From Megaustenia siamemsis (taxonomy: Eukaryota > Mollusca > Gastropoda > Stylommatophora > Ariophantidae): a stretch of 64,000 nt of DNA. Below are positions 17,620-29,275 of this stretch, one piece after another. The notes under the pieces are model-generated. The model saw nothing but the letters and a program-made list of their open reading frames with translations. It made no database searches and was not told the DNA's origin. Each line of letters starts with the position of its first letter. Position 1 is the first letter of the stretch. The stretch covers positions 85,017,973 through 85,081,972 of the forward strand of contig JAVIAB010000051.1 in assembly GCA_032433765.1 (NCBI GenBank), read 5' to 3'. The translations under genes and the position numbers were made by a program.

Positions 17620-18382
17620 TTATAAAAAGAGTATATTTGTTTTTTTTTTTTTTTATTTGAGTTGTTTTAATTTATTTAATTTTAAATTATTTTGTTAAAT
17701 TAAAATAAATGACAGTATAGAATCTATGAAATAAGGTTCTACTTACGATTTGTAAAGTAAATTTACTTGCACAGCCAAGCACACTCTTGCTTGAGTTACA
17801 GCCAAGACACTCGTTGAAACTGCTTCAGAGAGAGAGAATAAAATCCTGGCTGCTTGGATCTACTTATATACAGTTCTAACCTCTTTGATCGATCAAGTAC
17901 TCTCTACTTCAAACATATTAATTTTCCCCTAAACATCCCACATTAAAACAACCACCCACTAAAATTCCCCTGATAAGTGGTATTCTAATCTTCAGATGAT
18001 AAAAAGTCCGTAGCCCTGGTCAGTCTGGCACTCAAACATTCAATCAAAACTTTTCACAGCGAAACACGGTCTTTGAACACGAACCAGCGCAAAGATATTA
18101 ATTACCCCCAAGCGTCTCACATTAAAACATCGGTATCGTAAAATTCCCCTGTTAAATGACTCTCCTGATGAACACTTACCGGCTACGGAGTTTTCACAGC
18201 GGGAAGTAAGTACTCACCGGTGGCGGCTTCTTTGATCTTGCGGTCCCTCGCGCGCTGCGCGAGGTCGCCTCGCGTCTACCGTGAACTCTTTGATCTCTCG
18301 CTTAACGTTAAACACAGTGTTTGGCGTGTAGCGTGTGTAACGACCTAAGCTGTTACCTTTAATTCTAAAGGAAGTTTTTAAA
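17620..18382. other. Gene-free right-end segment of the Polinton
   Basis: AT-rich, then mixed sequence with no coding frame. Two diverged copies of a ~180-bp unit are seen near 17920-18000 and 18100-18180 (shared CACATTAAAACA, AAAATTCCCCTG). A GC-rich palindrome lies at 18246-18264. Confidence 0.6.
18246..18264. repeat. GC-rich perfect hairpin
   Basis: CCTCGCGC, loop GCT, GCGCGAGG: an 8-bp perfect stem with a 3-nt loop, followed by another CCTCGCG. It stands out in an AT-rich region about 120 bp from the right terminal repeat. Confidence 0.75.
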
Positions 18383-18809
18383 AACAATAAATAAACTTGT
18401 CACTGTTTTTTTTTATTGAATGAGAGTATAAAGAAAGAATAGATTTATGAAAGTTACGGAACCATTGAAAGTACAAAGAATATAATAGATTTATGATACC
18501 ACCACCGCCCCTTCACCGCCCCTTCACCACCGCCGCGGGAGGTCACCACAACACCACCACCACCGCCTCGAGAGGTCACCGGGAGGTCACCACCACCACG
18601 AGCACCACGACCGGAACAAAAATGGGCGGGTAGACTCTCATATAAGGAAAAACGGTAGACTCTCATATAAGGAAAAAATGTGCTTCCATGTGAGGGTAGA
18701 CTCTCATATAAGGAAAAATGTGCTTCCATGTGAGGGTAGACTATTTATATAAGGATTTAGGTGCTTCTGGAAGCACATTCCACGGTCCTAATTGACATTG
18801 TATACTACT
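18383..18809 (-). repeat. Polinton right terminal inverted repeat
   Basis: Reverse complement of 4368-4805, about 427 bp, ending GTATACTACT at 18809. Few substitutions against the left copy, which fits a recent insertion or repair between ends. Confidence 0.93.
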
Positions 18810-18815
18810 GGCATT
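18810..18815. repeat. Polinton target-site duplication, right (GGCATT)
   Basis: Identical to 4362-4367 and directly after the last base of the right terminal repeat. Confidence 0.93.
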
Positions 18816-19290
18816 ACAATCCAGAAAATCACCACATCTGCAGATCTTATTGACTGAACTCTGAAAGCACCACAGGGTTGCTCTGCAGTGGATCTCATCT
18901 CACAGGAATACCAGGAAACGAGAAAGCGGAACAGTTGGCAAAGGAAGGTGCAACATGCACACAACTAGATACACCGGTTACATACCACCATAAGAAACAG
19001 ATGATCAAATCAATCAGAGGACCACAAGCCCCAAATCAGGATGCCTTTCATAATATGAATAGATGTGAACAAGTTATCATTATACGCCTCAGAACAGGAC
19101 AATCGACTCCACAGTCACACGTATACAGAACTCAAGATCCGCACCTCAACTACATATACATGTGGACAGGCGCCCCAGCAGTTGAACACAGAAGTAGGAA
19201 GCTCTTTATGCAGAGCTTCGCAGAGGCAATCTGATCATCAGAAGTAGACCTCCCGTCGAGCAAGTGTTTCGGCCCTTTAGCATCTTGACA
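18810..19290 (+). mobile_element. LINE RNase H fragment, right half and C-terminus
   Basis: Continues the RNase H domain cut at 4367: LQSRKSPH, then ALQWI (slightly decayed) and GIPGNEKAEQLAKEGA, the conserved C-terminal RNase H signature, then a C-terminal region (QVIIIRLRTGQS) typical of Jockey/I-like elements. Removing the Polinton and one GGCATT restores the continuity of the domain. The copy is dead from several stops and frameshifts. Confidence 0.82.
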
Positions 19291-19547
19291 CTCTAGGGGA
19301 GGTGGGCCCGCCTGGGTCATGACTCCCATGCGTCAAAGAGGAGAATCCATTGCTCCATAGATACAACACTACAGATAAAACTATATGGACCACTGTAAGA
19401 ATTACAAAAGACAGTAACATTTATACAGCAAACGACATTGCAGATATAGACAATACTTCTTGCGAAAGGAAGACAGACAGATGGACGGACAGATAGACAG
19501 ACAGACAGGCAGGCAGGCAGGCAGGCAGACAGACAGATAGATATTAT
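19291..19547. other. LINE 3' flank and GACA/GGCA-rich microsatellite
   Basis: Probably the LINE 3' untranslated end, followed by short (GACA)n/(GGCA)n tracts at 19470-19535. Confidence 0.5.
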
Positions 19548-20212
19548 TAGGCAGTTCTGCTGTATGTATATATATTATTGGGCAGCTTCTACTGTATATA
19601 TATATATATTGTTGGGCAGCTTCTACTGTATATATATATATATTGTTGGGCAGCTTCTACTATATATATATATATATTATTGGGCAGCTTCTACTGTATA
19701 TATATATATATTATTGGGCAGCTTCTACTGTATATATATATATATTATTGGGCAGCTTCTACTGTATATATATATATATATATTATTGGGCAGCTTCTAC
19801 TGTATATATATATATATTATTGGGCAGCTTCTACTGTATATATATATATTATTGGGCAGCTTCTACTGTATATATATTATTGGGCAGCTTCTACTGTATA
19901 TATATATATTATTGGGCAGCTTCTACTGTATATATATATTATTGGGCAGCTTGTACTGTATATATATATATATTATTGGGCAGCTTCTACTGTATATATA
20001 TTATTGGGCAGCTTCTACTGTATATATATTATTGGGCAGCTTCTACTGTATATATATTATTGGGCAGCTTCTACTGTATATATATTATTGGGCAGCTTCT
20101 ACTGTATATATATTATTGGGCAGCTTCTACTGTATATATATTATTGGGCAGCTTCTACTGTATATATATTATTGGGCAGCTTCTACTGTATATATATTAT
20201 TGGGCAGCGAAT
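19548..20212. repeat. TA-rich minisatellite (24-34 bp units)
   Basis: More than 20 units of TTATTGGGCAGCTTCTACTG plus a variable (TA)n tract. Length differs by TA number, with longer tracts on the left and shorter on the right. The frames open in all three phases are repeat artefacts. Confidence 0.95.
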
Positions 20213-20334
20213 ACTAATTTCGATGTTTTCCTGCCAACGGTTCCTCGAAGATGGTGGCAATATGTACAACAAGACAGAGATTAGGCCAAACAAGATCAAC
20301 CAAACATGACTCTATCGCCTTTCTTCTGTAACAC

Positions 20335-20700
20335 ACGCAGTGATAGAAGGCATTTTGAATGCCCATATCTAACCAGTAATAGAAGGCATTTTGAATGCCC
20401 ATATCTAACCAGTGATAGAAGGCATTTTGAATGCCCATATCTAACCAGTGATAGAAGGCATTTTGAATGCCCATATCTAACCAGTGATAGAAGGCATTTT
20501 GAATGCCCATATCTAACCAGTGATAGAAGGCATTTTGAATGCCCATATCTAACCAGTGATAGAAAGCATTTTGAATGCCCATATCTAACCAGTGATAGAA
20601 AGCATTTTGAATGCCCATATCTTACCAATGATAAAAAGCATTGATAGAAAGCATTTTGAATCCCCGTATATTACCAATGATAGAAAGTAATGCCCATATC
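20335..20700. repeat. 36-bp minisatellite with internal palindrome
   Basis: Eight good copies plus decayed ones of a 36-bp unit containing GGCATTTTGAATGCC, a 6-bp stem with a 3-nt loop. Copies decay towards the right. Confidence 0.93.
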
Positions 20701-21865
20701 TTGCCATTGATAACAGTTGGTGTTTACACGACTCGCCAGAAGCAGAAGTTAGACATCACAGAAGTGAGAATTTGAAAGAAAGTAGCTGGACTGGCAAGGG
20801 AAAGAACAAACAAAAATGAGAAAGTAAAGCATGAGATAAACATTCTAATTTAAACCGGTCATGAACTACATGAACTACAGGGAGACGCGACAAATAAAAT
20901 CGTTTCCAAAAAATGGGGAGAATATATTAATGTAAAGGTACAATGTTGAATCCACGCATTGATAGGTGTATGGGGAGACTGATATTAGTCTACATATATT
21001 CTTGTGACCAACGGTACAATTTTTTAGAATTTGGTCAGTATTACACCAGGTCGGTTTCACTTCCCATAAAGATGTCCTATGATTTTTATTTAAAATCATA
21101 GTGCAGAGCTTTAAAAGCAAACCCAGAGTCACATGTACTGACAGCATCAAAGAAACTACAAAAGCATCACATGGTAATAGATGAGACTACCAGAGTGGTA
21201 AGATGTTGCATCTCCTTCAGCACATGAAAGAGCACAAGAGGACGTACACAGTAAAAGGAGAAGTTTTCCTTTACGTGCTCAACCTAATTACTTAAGTTCT
21301 TTTTAATCATCTGAAAGAACATTAAAAATCTATTTAAATAATTTAATGAATGTTATCCATTTCGTCAGAGTGTTATTTATGGAGATTTTATTTCAAGTTT
21401 ATAGTTCCATGACTCTGAGCTTGGCACTCAGAACACACGCTCTTGAAGCAAGACCAGGAATAGCTATTTTACTTGGGCAGAAAGTCTGGTTATCTCACGC
21501 TTAACTTGCTCTACTTGTACCAGCGCCTTTTCATGATCTGAGCTTGCTGTATTTGTAAGGTACAACAGTTTACATTTCCATTGCGATATGCATGCTTTTA
21601 GGTCTGACACATTCGACTTCACTGTCCTCATGGCTCTAGATAGATGTTGGTATCTATGATTGACTTACAATGAGGACTTCTATAGCTAAGGCTTGGCTTG
21701 GCATATATAAAGTAGTGTGGATAAAATCATTTGTGAATCACGGTTTTTGATTAGGTAGTTTTGTCATTTCAGACTTAATAGTTCTCAGGGATATTTTGTG
21801 TAAAGTGGTTCTGCCCGGAGAGCTCTTTGGATTTGATAAATATAATATCCATTGTAAATGTCAGT
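20701..21865. other. No recognised feature
   Basis: Unique-looking AT-rich sequence. No coding frame with a recognisable domain, no terminal repeats. Confidence 0.45.
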
Positions 21866-21960
21866 ACAGCAGTGCTACAGACGACTGGTTAATGTCAGTA
21901 CAGCAGTGCTACAGACGACTGGTTAATGTCAGTACAGCAGTGCTACAGACGACTGGTTTC
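21862..21960. repeat. 34-bp direct repeat, three copies
   Basis: AATGTCAGTACAGCAGTGCT plus ACAGACGACTGGTT, three times in tandem. Confidence 0.92.
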
Positions 21961-22619
21961 GTTTTATTTTTTATGAGATAATTGAATTCTTGCAAACTTT
22001 CTTTTAACAAAAAGTGAATTAAGAAAAAAACTTCTTATTCTCTAACCGAGTCTTGAGATGTAACAATACAGCTTCGTAGATGGCGGTAGTAGGATTGATA
22101 ACCTGGGAAGGGAGAGCTATATAGGTGTGCGCATAACCAGTGAACTACGGAAACATTAGTGTCAAGACATTTTGTCAACTAACAACGACTGATCACCTAT
22201 AGGATTATCCAAGCTGCTTTCATGCCAAATCCAGAAATAGTTAAATATTAATTATTTGATCGCTCTCTGAGTGTCATATCTGAAACTGTCTTGTAGCTTG
22301 CAACCAAGCGCACCCATTTTGGGAACTCATTTGTGTGGAAGAATGGGTAGTCGAACTGTTAACTTGCCGGTTTCCTATTGAGGAGAATGCTGGGTAGAAC
22401 CTGGGCAGAGTCAAACAATTTGTGTTTCTTCTATCGGAAATAACATGACCAACACGTGGTTTCTATATTCATCCAGTTTCCCCTCTGCTTCTATAGCCTT
22501 TGGATTTCCTTACTCTACCTACAAGATCTCATTTGTGGTCATAAGTGTCGTTTCTATAGGGTGTCTGTTTGACCAGACTAACAATGGACTTCCTTTATTC
22601 AGTTTTCACTTTCTTGAGT
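21961..22619. other. No recognised feature
   Basis: No coding or repeat signal found up to the hAT element. Confidence 0.45.
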
Positions 22620-22626
22620 GAATTGT

Positions 22627-25006
22627 TAAGGTCACCATATTTTTGAAATCCCATTCCGGGACGGAATAATTTTACTTCAATTTTCCACCAATAAAATTAC
22701 ATTTCTTCTTGCTGTCATTTTCAAGTGAATAATACATACATTTTAAAACATCTAATAATATAGACCTACAATACGCTATCAGGATAATCAGGAGATATAA
22801 AAAAAAACAGTGATACTCACATAAATTGAAGGTGAAACAGAGGTGCTGTACTTTTCAGATGAGTGAATTTTCTGTAAAATGTCCTTCTTTGTATGCAGCA
22901 TCGTATAAAATTCGACACATGTTCCCTCATAGTTCACTTTGGTGATCAACATGGCTTTTAAAGTTTCAACACCTAGTTGTGTTTTATCATTTGTCCACAA
23001 ACTGTTCATCAGAGAAAACACTCGTTCTGTTGCAGCATTTGTTCCAGGTAGACACAAAAAGAACTCTGCCAACTTCAGAATATGTGAAATGGGCACATGA
23101 TTGTTTCTGAAGTGGGAAGCTAGTTCAACCCAACGCTGCCCTGGTAATGTTTTATTAAGACTCCACTCACTAATTTTTTGTGAAGTAACGAACTGTTTCA
23201 TGTAGACATATTCGTCATACATTTCATTTTCTGGAAAGTCGACTGAAGGCACTGTTTGACTCACTAATGATGAAGACTTCTCAATATCTTCCCAATTTGG
23301 TGTTCTGTTCAGCATTACCCAGCTGTAAGACTCTAGGTTTTGAAAATTATTTGCAGCCCATTTCTTCAAATAACTTAAAGCTGTTTCATAAAATGAAGAA
23401 ACACTGGCGTTAAACTTTTTCACATCATCACGTGGAAATCCTTCCATTTCCAGCTTTTTAAGGATTATCTGAACTCTTGATGGCAAGAAGCCGTCTTCCA
23501 GCTTGGACTCCAAGATAGCTTTCAACCTATTGATGTTGTCAATGACTTCAAATACAGTGACCATCTGTCATTCTACTTTCTGCACTGCTTCGTGGAAAGA
23601 GGATGCCTGACTGTGAACCAAAATAAGCCATGCCTCAGACAGTGGGTTTTCAAAGAATTCCTGTATAAAAACTGGGCATCTGTCTTGAGATTGAAAATAT
23701 GATTTTAGAGGCAGGAACATGTAAAGAACCTTTTCAACAGCAGGCAAGAGCGCAAGCCACCTAGTTTGTGCATAACCTAAAATCATCTGGAAATCTGTGT
23801 CGACAAACTGACAAAACTCCTTGAGACTTTCAACTCTAACTGTGTATGATTTGAAGTACAGATACATTTTTGCAATAGTCATTTCAACATCAACAGGCAA
23901 TACGTCTGCAGCTGCTCGAACAGTGTTGTGGAAAATATGGCAAGCACACCCAACACCTATCAAACTATGTCCAAGGTTTTCTTTTAGTTTTGTGAAAACA
24001 TTGTTCTGTCCTTTTCTTTCAGCGCCCCAAAATTAGAATGTCTTAGTCAATAAGAAAACTACTTACTATATCAGATGTTTCACCCGGCAATGACTTCAAC
24101 TCTAATATTTTAACTTTCAGTCCCTTATTGCGATCAAAGTATCTGACAAGCAAAGGAAAAATCTTGATTTCTTTGTGGTTGGAGGCATCTGTCAGTATGG
24201 AGATAAATGTTACGTTTTCTAGGTCACATCTCAACTCGTTTAGAGCATGGGGTGTGAACACATTCCGAATAATAGCTTCTGTTTTCGTACGTGCACAAGC
24301 AAATTTTGGTTCTAAAGTTACCTGAAGCAATTTTGATGTGCAGTCCATAGATCTAAACGTGTGATTGTGCATCACTGTATGATATGCAAAGGCACCTTCT
24401 GTAGCAGCTAACTGTTCTTCTTTGTCACCAACCTGTTCAGCTCGAAAAAAATTTGTCAACGACGAGCTTGATGCAGCAGTAGCGACGGCTCTCTTATGTT
24501 TATCACTATTTATGTGGCTCTTAATATCACCACGTCCACTATGGTTAATAGTAAACCCGGATGAACATATATTACATCTTACAGTGAAGTCTGATGACGA
24601 TGTAGACTTTTTTATAAAAGGGTATTCCTTTTGTAAATCTTGATTAAAACTACAATTACGCTTCGGTGCCATTTTTTGCGAAAGTGAAAGTGAAAGTTAG
24701 TAACACAACGAATATATACGAGATTTAAAACTAGGAGCGTATTCTACTGTTTTGATATTTAAAAAAATTGTCTACACAGCAACGGAATAATATTTTTCTA
24801 AATTGAAGAAATGTACGCCGTATACCAAAATGGCAAAATTGGTAAACGTTTGTGTCCCAAATTATTTTTTATCAAATCCGGGACAAAAGCTAAAAAATAT
24901 GCCAAAATCGGGACAAAACCGGTACGGCAGCTAATCCCGGACAAAGGTTCAAAAAATGTCAAATTCCGGGACTGTCCCGGACAATCCGGGACGAATGGTC
25001 ACCTTA
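22627..25006 (-). mobile_element. hAT-superfamily DNA transposon, decayed (2,380 bp)
   Basis: Ends TAAGGTCACCAT on the left and, reversed, TAAGGTGACCAT on the right. It is flanked by direct repeats GAATTGT at 22620-22626 and 25007-25013; the eighth base differs (T/C), as expected for an old 8-bp hAT duplication. The inner right end (24880-25000) carries five or six CCGGGAC/CCCGGAC motifs in both orientations and the left end has one (CCGGGACGG near 22656), probably transposase-binding repeats. It encodes one broken transposase on the minus strand. Confidence 0.85.
22788..24672 (-). pseudogene. hAT transposase (BED finger, hATC dimerisation domain), broken
   Basis: Three frames join into one protein. 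The N-terminal 209 residues (24672-24043, MAPKRNCSF start) have a BED-type zinc finger, CNICSSGF with GDIKSHINSDKHKR, then the start of the catalytic core. The central piece (about 24030-23568) resumes in another frame (NNVFTKLKENLGHS, then GVGCACHIFHN), so a deletion plus frameshift lies at about 24043. The C-terminal piece (23564-22788) follows after a single in-frame TGA at 23571-23573, between KVE and QMVTVF. It carries the hATC signature, LPGTNAATERVFSLMNSLW. At least these two lesions make the copy non-autonomous. The family is close to ZBED-like domesticated transposases, but nothing suggests a host role here. Confidence 0.85.
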
Positions 25007-25189
25007 GAATTGTCTGCTGTATCTTCCATGTTTGAATTTTTGTTTGAAGTTTAACCCTGTACTTTTACTTTACCAGTGGACCACCATGCTTGCTTGTGGT
25101 TTGAATTGTTTGAGTAAAACTTCCGTTCCAAGATGGTGGATCTAGTTCACGTTCTCTCCATCGCTGCGGAAAGTGCATTTGGGGTCTGA

Positions 25190-25518
25190 TTAAAGGTAAA
25201 GTACGAGACTTGAACCGGCGTCTTAGCACGCGAGTTTCCACCCATATGTGCTCGGCCGCCTATCCAGAAATGTTCGGATAGTTCTGTATAGTGTTGCCTC
25301 AAGCATCGAAACTCAGATGCGAAGCGACGTTCCTCACCTTCCCAGGGTAATACCCTGGTACCCATTTCTGCCAACGGCTGGGTCGACCGTGGGGGTATTT
25401 TTTTTTTCCCAACCACTAGTACAATTCACACTGCTCCCAGCGGGAATCGAACACGGGTTGTCCGAACGTCGGTAGTCCAGTCGGGTGGTTTTCTCAACTA
25501 GGCTACCGAGGCCCCCAG
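25190..25518 (-). mobile_element. tRNA-derived SINE
   Basis: The minus-strand head begins near 25518 with GGCCTCGGTAGCCTAGTTG (A box) and has GTGTTCGATTCCC (B box) at about 25446-25458, so it is a pol III-type tRNA-like head. A body with ACCCTGG-containing palindromes and an A/T tract (25397-25408) follows. Confidence 0.75.
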
Positions 25519-26160
25519 ATTAATTTCGGCTCTCCATTGCACTTTTCTGCGTTAAAGTCAAAATGATGTTCTACTTAACACATCTGCGCCGATAAAGCGG
25601 AGTTGTACGCACGGCAATATTCCTTTTTGACAAATCAAGTGTTGTAAATGCGACCTTCCACCGTCTAGAGTTGATCTACGCGTTTCGCCACATTGAGTGC
25701 TGTTCATGACCGTTGTTGGAATTGCTTGAAGCAAGTTATTTAGATGTTACAACTCATTAATATGAACTGCTTCGTTAAGTCAGCCGCACTTTTATCTCTT
25801 TAGGGAATTTGCACCGTGTTTCGTTCGTTGTAGGCTGCATTCACTAAAGTAATCAGGAATATATAGGCGCTGCCATTCTTGTGTGTGCTACGTAATCATA
25901 ATGGCTCATCGTATTTCCCAAGACCGGCCATACGCTAATCTTACGGTCTGTTGTTTGATGTGCGACGGGAATAATCTGACGACTAACTGTGTTTTATATG
26001 TTCGGATTTGGAGTCAAAAATGATGTCTTAACATCATCAAGCGCTATACATTTTTTATACAACTTCAGGAAGATGTGAACTTCTGGTCAATATGGTGGAT
26101 AGGCGACAGGAACCATTGAAGGCTATGTATGAAAGTGTTCCTTGTTACAGTTTCCTCATA
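25519..26160. other. No recognised feature
   Basis: No coding or repeat signal identified. Confidence 0.4.
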
Positions 26161-26164
26161 TTCC

Positions 26165-26460
26165 AAGTCCGACTTGTTGCAGGAGCTACTGAGTTAGGTG
26201 CTCTGTGCACACAGTGAGTTGTGTGTTTCATCTATTTTGATAATGTTTCGATATTCCAATTGTTTACGATGAATGATGATATCGTATGACAGGGAACAGT
26301 TGGCTGTGTTCACTTTCTGTGCGGTTTCGCCTTATGTCTTTTGACTGCTATGATGGGGACTACAGCTACCTTTCTTTGTTTGGGAGATGAGATTGTAATT
26401 CGGATGATTCCACTGATACGGTCGGTTGAGCAATTATGGATTTTTAATTCGTTTGGGTGA
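26165..26460 (+). repeat. Dispersed repeat, copy 1
   Basis: About 290 bp that align with 56250-56560 (shared GGAGCTACTGAGTT, GCTCTGTGCACAC, TTCTTTGTTTGG and CGGATGATTCCACTG). At 56 kb the copy lies within LINE family B debris, so this may be an internal or 5' part of a retroelement. Confidence 0.7.
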
Positions 26461-27934
26461 TACCAGGGCAATCCACAACCAAAGAACCAAAGAATTGTTT
26501 GAGTTTTGGTCCGAGATGATGAGGTAGATAAAACACTAGTAATAAATCCAGCCCATCAATTGTGAGATTCAGCATCATGCATACCTTGCTCCGTTCGTTA
26601 CCATGCATTAAATAGTAATGGGTTTGACCGAATGCCGTAAGGTATATTCTTTTAACGTATTCATCTATAAAACCCAAACCTGAACACATTTTTGTGTGTC
26701 AATAATTGTGTTCTCACTTGTAGTTATTTCATCACGACTACATCGACACGTTTATAGAGAGTTCATGAGTTTGACAGCAAACTTCTTTATTTCTTCTTCG
26801 TTCTTCTTCTTAGTCTCGTCCACCTACTTCTCCCACCCCCCCCCCCAACTCCTTCTCTGTCATTTGTTTCTCCTTGTCCTCTTCTTCTCCCCTTGCTTTT
26901 CCTCCTCCTCCTCTTCATCCTCTCTGCCTCCTTGTTATTCTCCCTTTCTTCTTCTCCTTTGTCCTACAATCTGTTTGAAGGGCAGCAACTCTGCGCTATC
27001 TGAATCCTCTGCCAGGCACCTCAAACCAACTTGTGCATCTCAGCTTCCACTCTTATCTACCCAAAGTTTGATCTATTTCTCTGTGGCATTCTCTCAGGGG
27101 TTCATCGCAAGGCAACTTCTGCGATCGTTTCTTGATCTTTTCTTACCTGGTCTGTCCTCTTCCAACGTTGTCAGATGTCATTGCGTCAAAACATAGATTC
27201 TAGAAAATTGTTCTTACTAAAATAAAATGCCCTACAACGGGAAGACACAGAGGCTAGCACTTCCTGTTGTAGGCCTGCTATTGTTCGTGTCACAAGAAAC
27301 ACATCCAGAATCCAGACTGCGAGCTCAACTCAACACTCCTGGCTTTGTCTGCATTTGGAGTCAGAAAAGTGGGTTATAAAAATAGGAGCATTTATCACCT
27401 GAATGTTTGTGTGTGATTTGTCATGCCTCTAAGTGAGGAAAGATAAGACTGGGGAGAGAACTTAGCGAAGCGGTCTCACTGAGTAGGATTAGTTTTTGTT
27501 CCAGTTTTGTAAGATGGTTAGAAAGGTGCGGCTTGATATGTAGAACGTATGTATTATAGCGTCAATTAATTGATTATTATAGTTTCATATAACAGAGCAA
27601 ATGCTTTATAATTAACAGAACTGATGCATGCAATCTGACAGGTAAAGCAGAGAAAAGGATAGTTATGCAGCTAACAAGATTAAATAACGATGTAATAATT
27701 ACATATCAAAATGTAATATAGCAATTGTAGTACAATTGCAACTGCTGCGAAATTAATAATTAAATATGATATTGGCAGTCACTCATATTAATAAAAAAAG
27801 AGGTGGAAAATTAAATAGAGACAGGTAGAAAAATAGACAGATATGCAGGCTGACTGATTGACAACGAAAGAGAGAGTAACAAAAAAGTTTCAGATGTACC
27901 TTATGCTAATAATAGCAAGAAAAGCTAAAAGCAG
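26461..27934. other. No recognised feature
   Basis: Pyrimidine-rich around 26800-26960, otherwise AT-rich. A frame at 26696-27196 is low-complexity (Ser/Leu/Phe) and not convincing as a gene. Confidence 0.45.
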
Positions 27935-28400
27935 TAATCATCATCATCATGTGCCATACCGGTTGGCGTAGGCGATCATGCATTTCCACAATCTTCTATT
28001 TACAGTGCATCGTATCAGTTCTATTGTTGACTGTTTTCCATGCCATGACACCAAGCTATTTAGTATTTTCTCTCTTTGTCGTCCGCGATCTCTCTTTCCT
28101 TTTATTTTGCCAGTTGTAACCAAGTATTCTAACTTTCCTCTTCTCATGATGTCCCTAAAAATGTTGATTGTTTCTTTGTGATGTTTTTTAGGAGCTCCCT
28201 TTTTGTGTTGGCCTCTTTGAGGATTTCTTCATTGGTCTTTTTAGCTGTCAGGGAACTTTCAACATTCTTCTGAGAAATCCCATCTCTGTGGCCTCTAATC
28301 GTCTTTTCATTTGTTTGTCGACTTTCCATGATTCGTTTCCATAGGTTAGAATTGGTTCTATATAGCACCGATCAACTCTCTTTCTCACTTCTATTCTCAC
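27935..28400 (-). mobile_element. RTE-like LINE C-terminal relic (family A)
   Basis: The minus strand gives TAKKTNEEILKEANTKRELL, RKKQSTFLG-like, MRRGKLEYLVTTGKIKGKRD and RGRQREKILNSLVSW, the RTE C-terminus, ending in a (GAT)n tail at 27937-27950. Frames are broken in the middle. Upstream of this (28260-28400) it continues with QTNEKTIRGHRDGISQKNV. Confidence 0.83.
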
Positions 28401-29270
28401 TTCTATGACATAGATTTAGAAGCAGTAATAACCACCTTTTAATCTGCCGAAAATTGTAATGAATACAATCGATCCATGGTGCTCAAATAAAACACAACAG
28501 ACCTCAGTCCCATTGATAAGAAATTGAAGAAAATGCATTTCGATTGATTTAGTAGCCCGCTGGCTATACACACCTATTATTCATTTCATATGATTCTAAA
28601 ATATTCAGCCTCTTCTTGCTTAGGCAAAAACTATTTATGACTATGATTTCATTTTGTCTATATAAGACTCTACATCAACTTCCACTTCTTCTTCCACTAG
28701 TTCGTTATAACGTTATAACATTATAACATTCCACTGTCTGTCGTAAACGTCTGTAGGATTATAAATAAACCAGCCACAAATATCAAGTGTCAATCTAACC
28801 AGAAATAACTTCACTAGCAGGATCTGTCTTCACCCCAGACCCATGATGTCTCGAAGTTTGAAATGTTGCGTACATGCCGACAAGAGTTCCATTATATCAT
28901 GTAGCAGGAAGAGCCAACGAATGTACTCATAAATCATGCATTTTCAAATTAGCTCTTTTTTCTGTGGAGCAAAGATATCTGCGACAATTTCTAAATGATT
29001 CTTTTCGACAAATTATGTCTATTTTTTTACGTCTTTTTGTTAGATTTCCAAATAACATTACTTTCTATTTTTCGTCAACGCTTCTTCTTTTATGTAATTG
29101 CATCATCCACCCGTCGTTTCCAAGCTCTCGTCTATTTGCCAGCCAGTCTGTTCGTTCATCCGTCTGTCTGTATGCCTGGCTGCTTTTTATAATAATTCCC
29201 GGATAATTCCCGCATTATCCCATTTAAGTGGCATTGAGAAGGTTTTTTTCTGAGAGGCTGACAGTAGAAA
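28401..29270. other. No recognised feature
   Basis: AT-rich sequence without a gene I can support. Confidence 0.45.
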
Positions 29271-29275
29271 CCTGA

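Larger units (their letters stand above)
4368..18809. mobile_element. Complete Polinton/Maverick DNA transposon (14,442 bp)
   Basis: The element is bounded by inverted repeats beginning AGTAGTATAC and by a perfect 6-bp target duplication. It carries the Polinton set: protein-primed DNA polymerase B, retroviral-type integrase, FtsK/HerA-type packaging ATPase, adenain-like protease, and major and minor capsid proteins. Polintons are self-synthesising elements thought to replicate from a protein-primed terminus and to form virus-like particles; that biology is known from the family and is not shown here. The gene order is two leftward genes on the left and ten rightward genes on the right. One stop codon in the integrase is the only coding lesion I find, so the copy appears young. 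Confidence 0.96.

Noticed and set aside
20335..20700. GGCATT in the 36-bp palindrome, equal to the Polinton target duplication
   Set aside because: The duplication is explained by the LINE sequence at the insertion point; a six-base match in a repeat 1.5 kb away is likely chance.
22788..24672. A domesticated ZBED-like host gene
   Set aside because: Deletion, frameshift and an in-frame stop, together with intact transposon ends and target duplication, indicate a dead transposon copy and not a conserved gene.
26696..27196. 166-codon Ser/Leu/Phe-rich frame
   Set aside because: Pyrimidine-rich low-complexity DNA keeps it open; nothing recognisable in the peptide.
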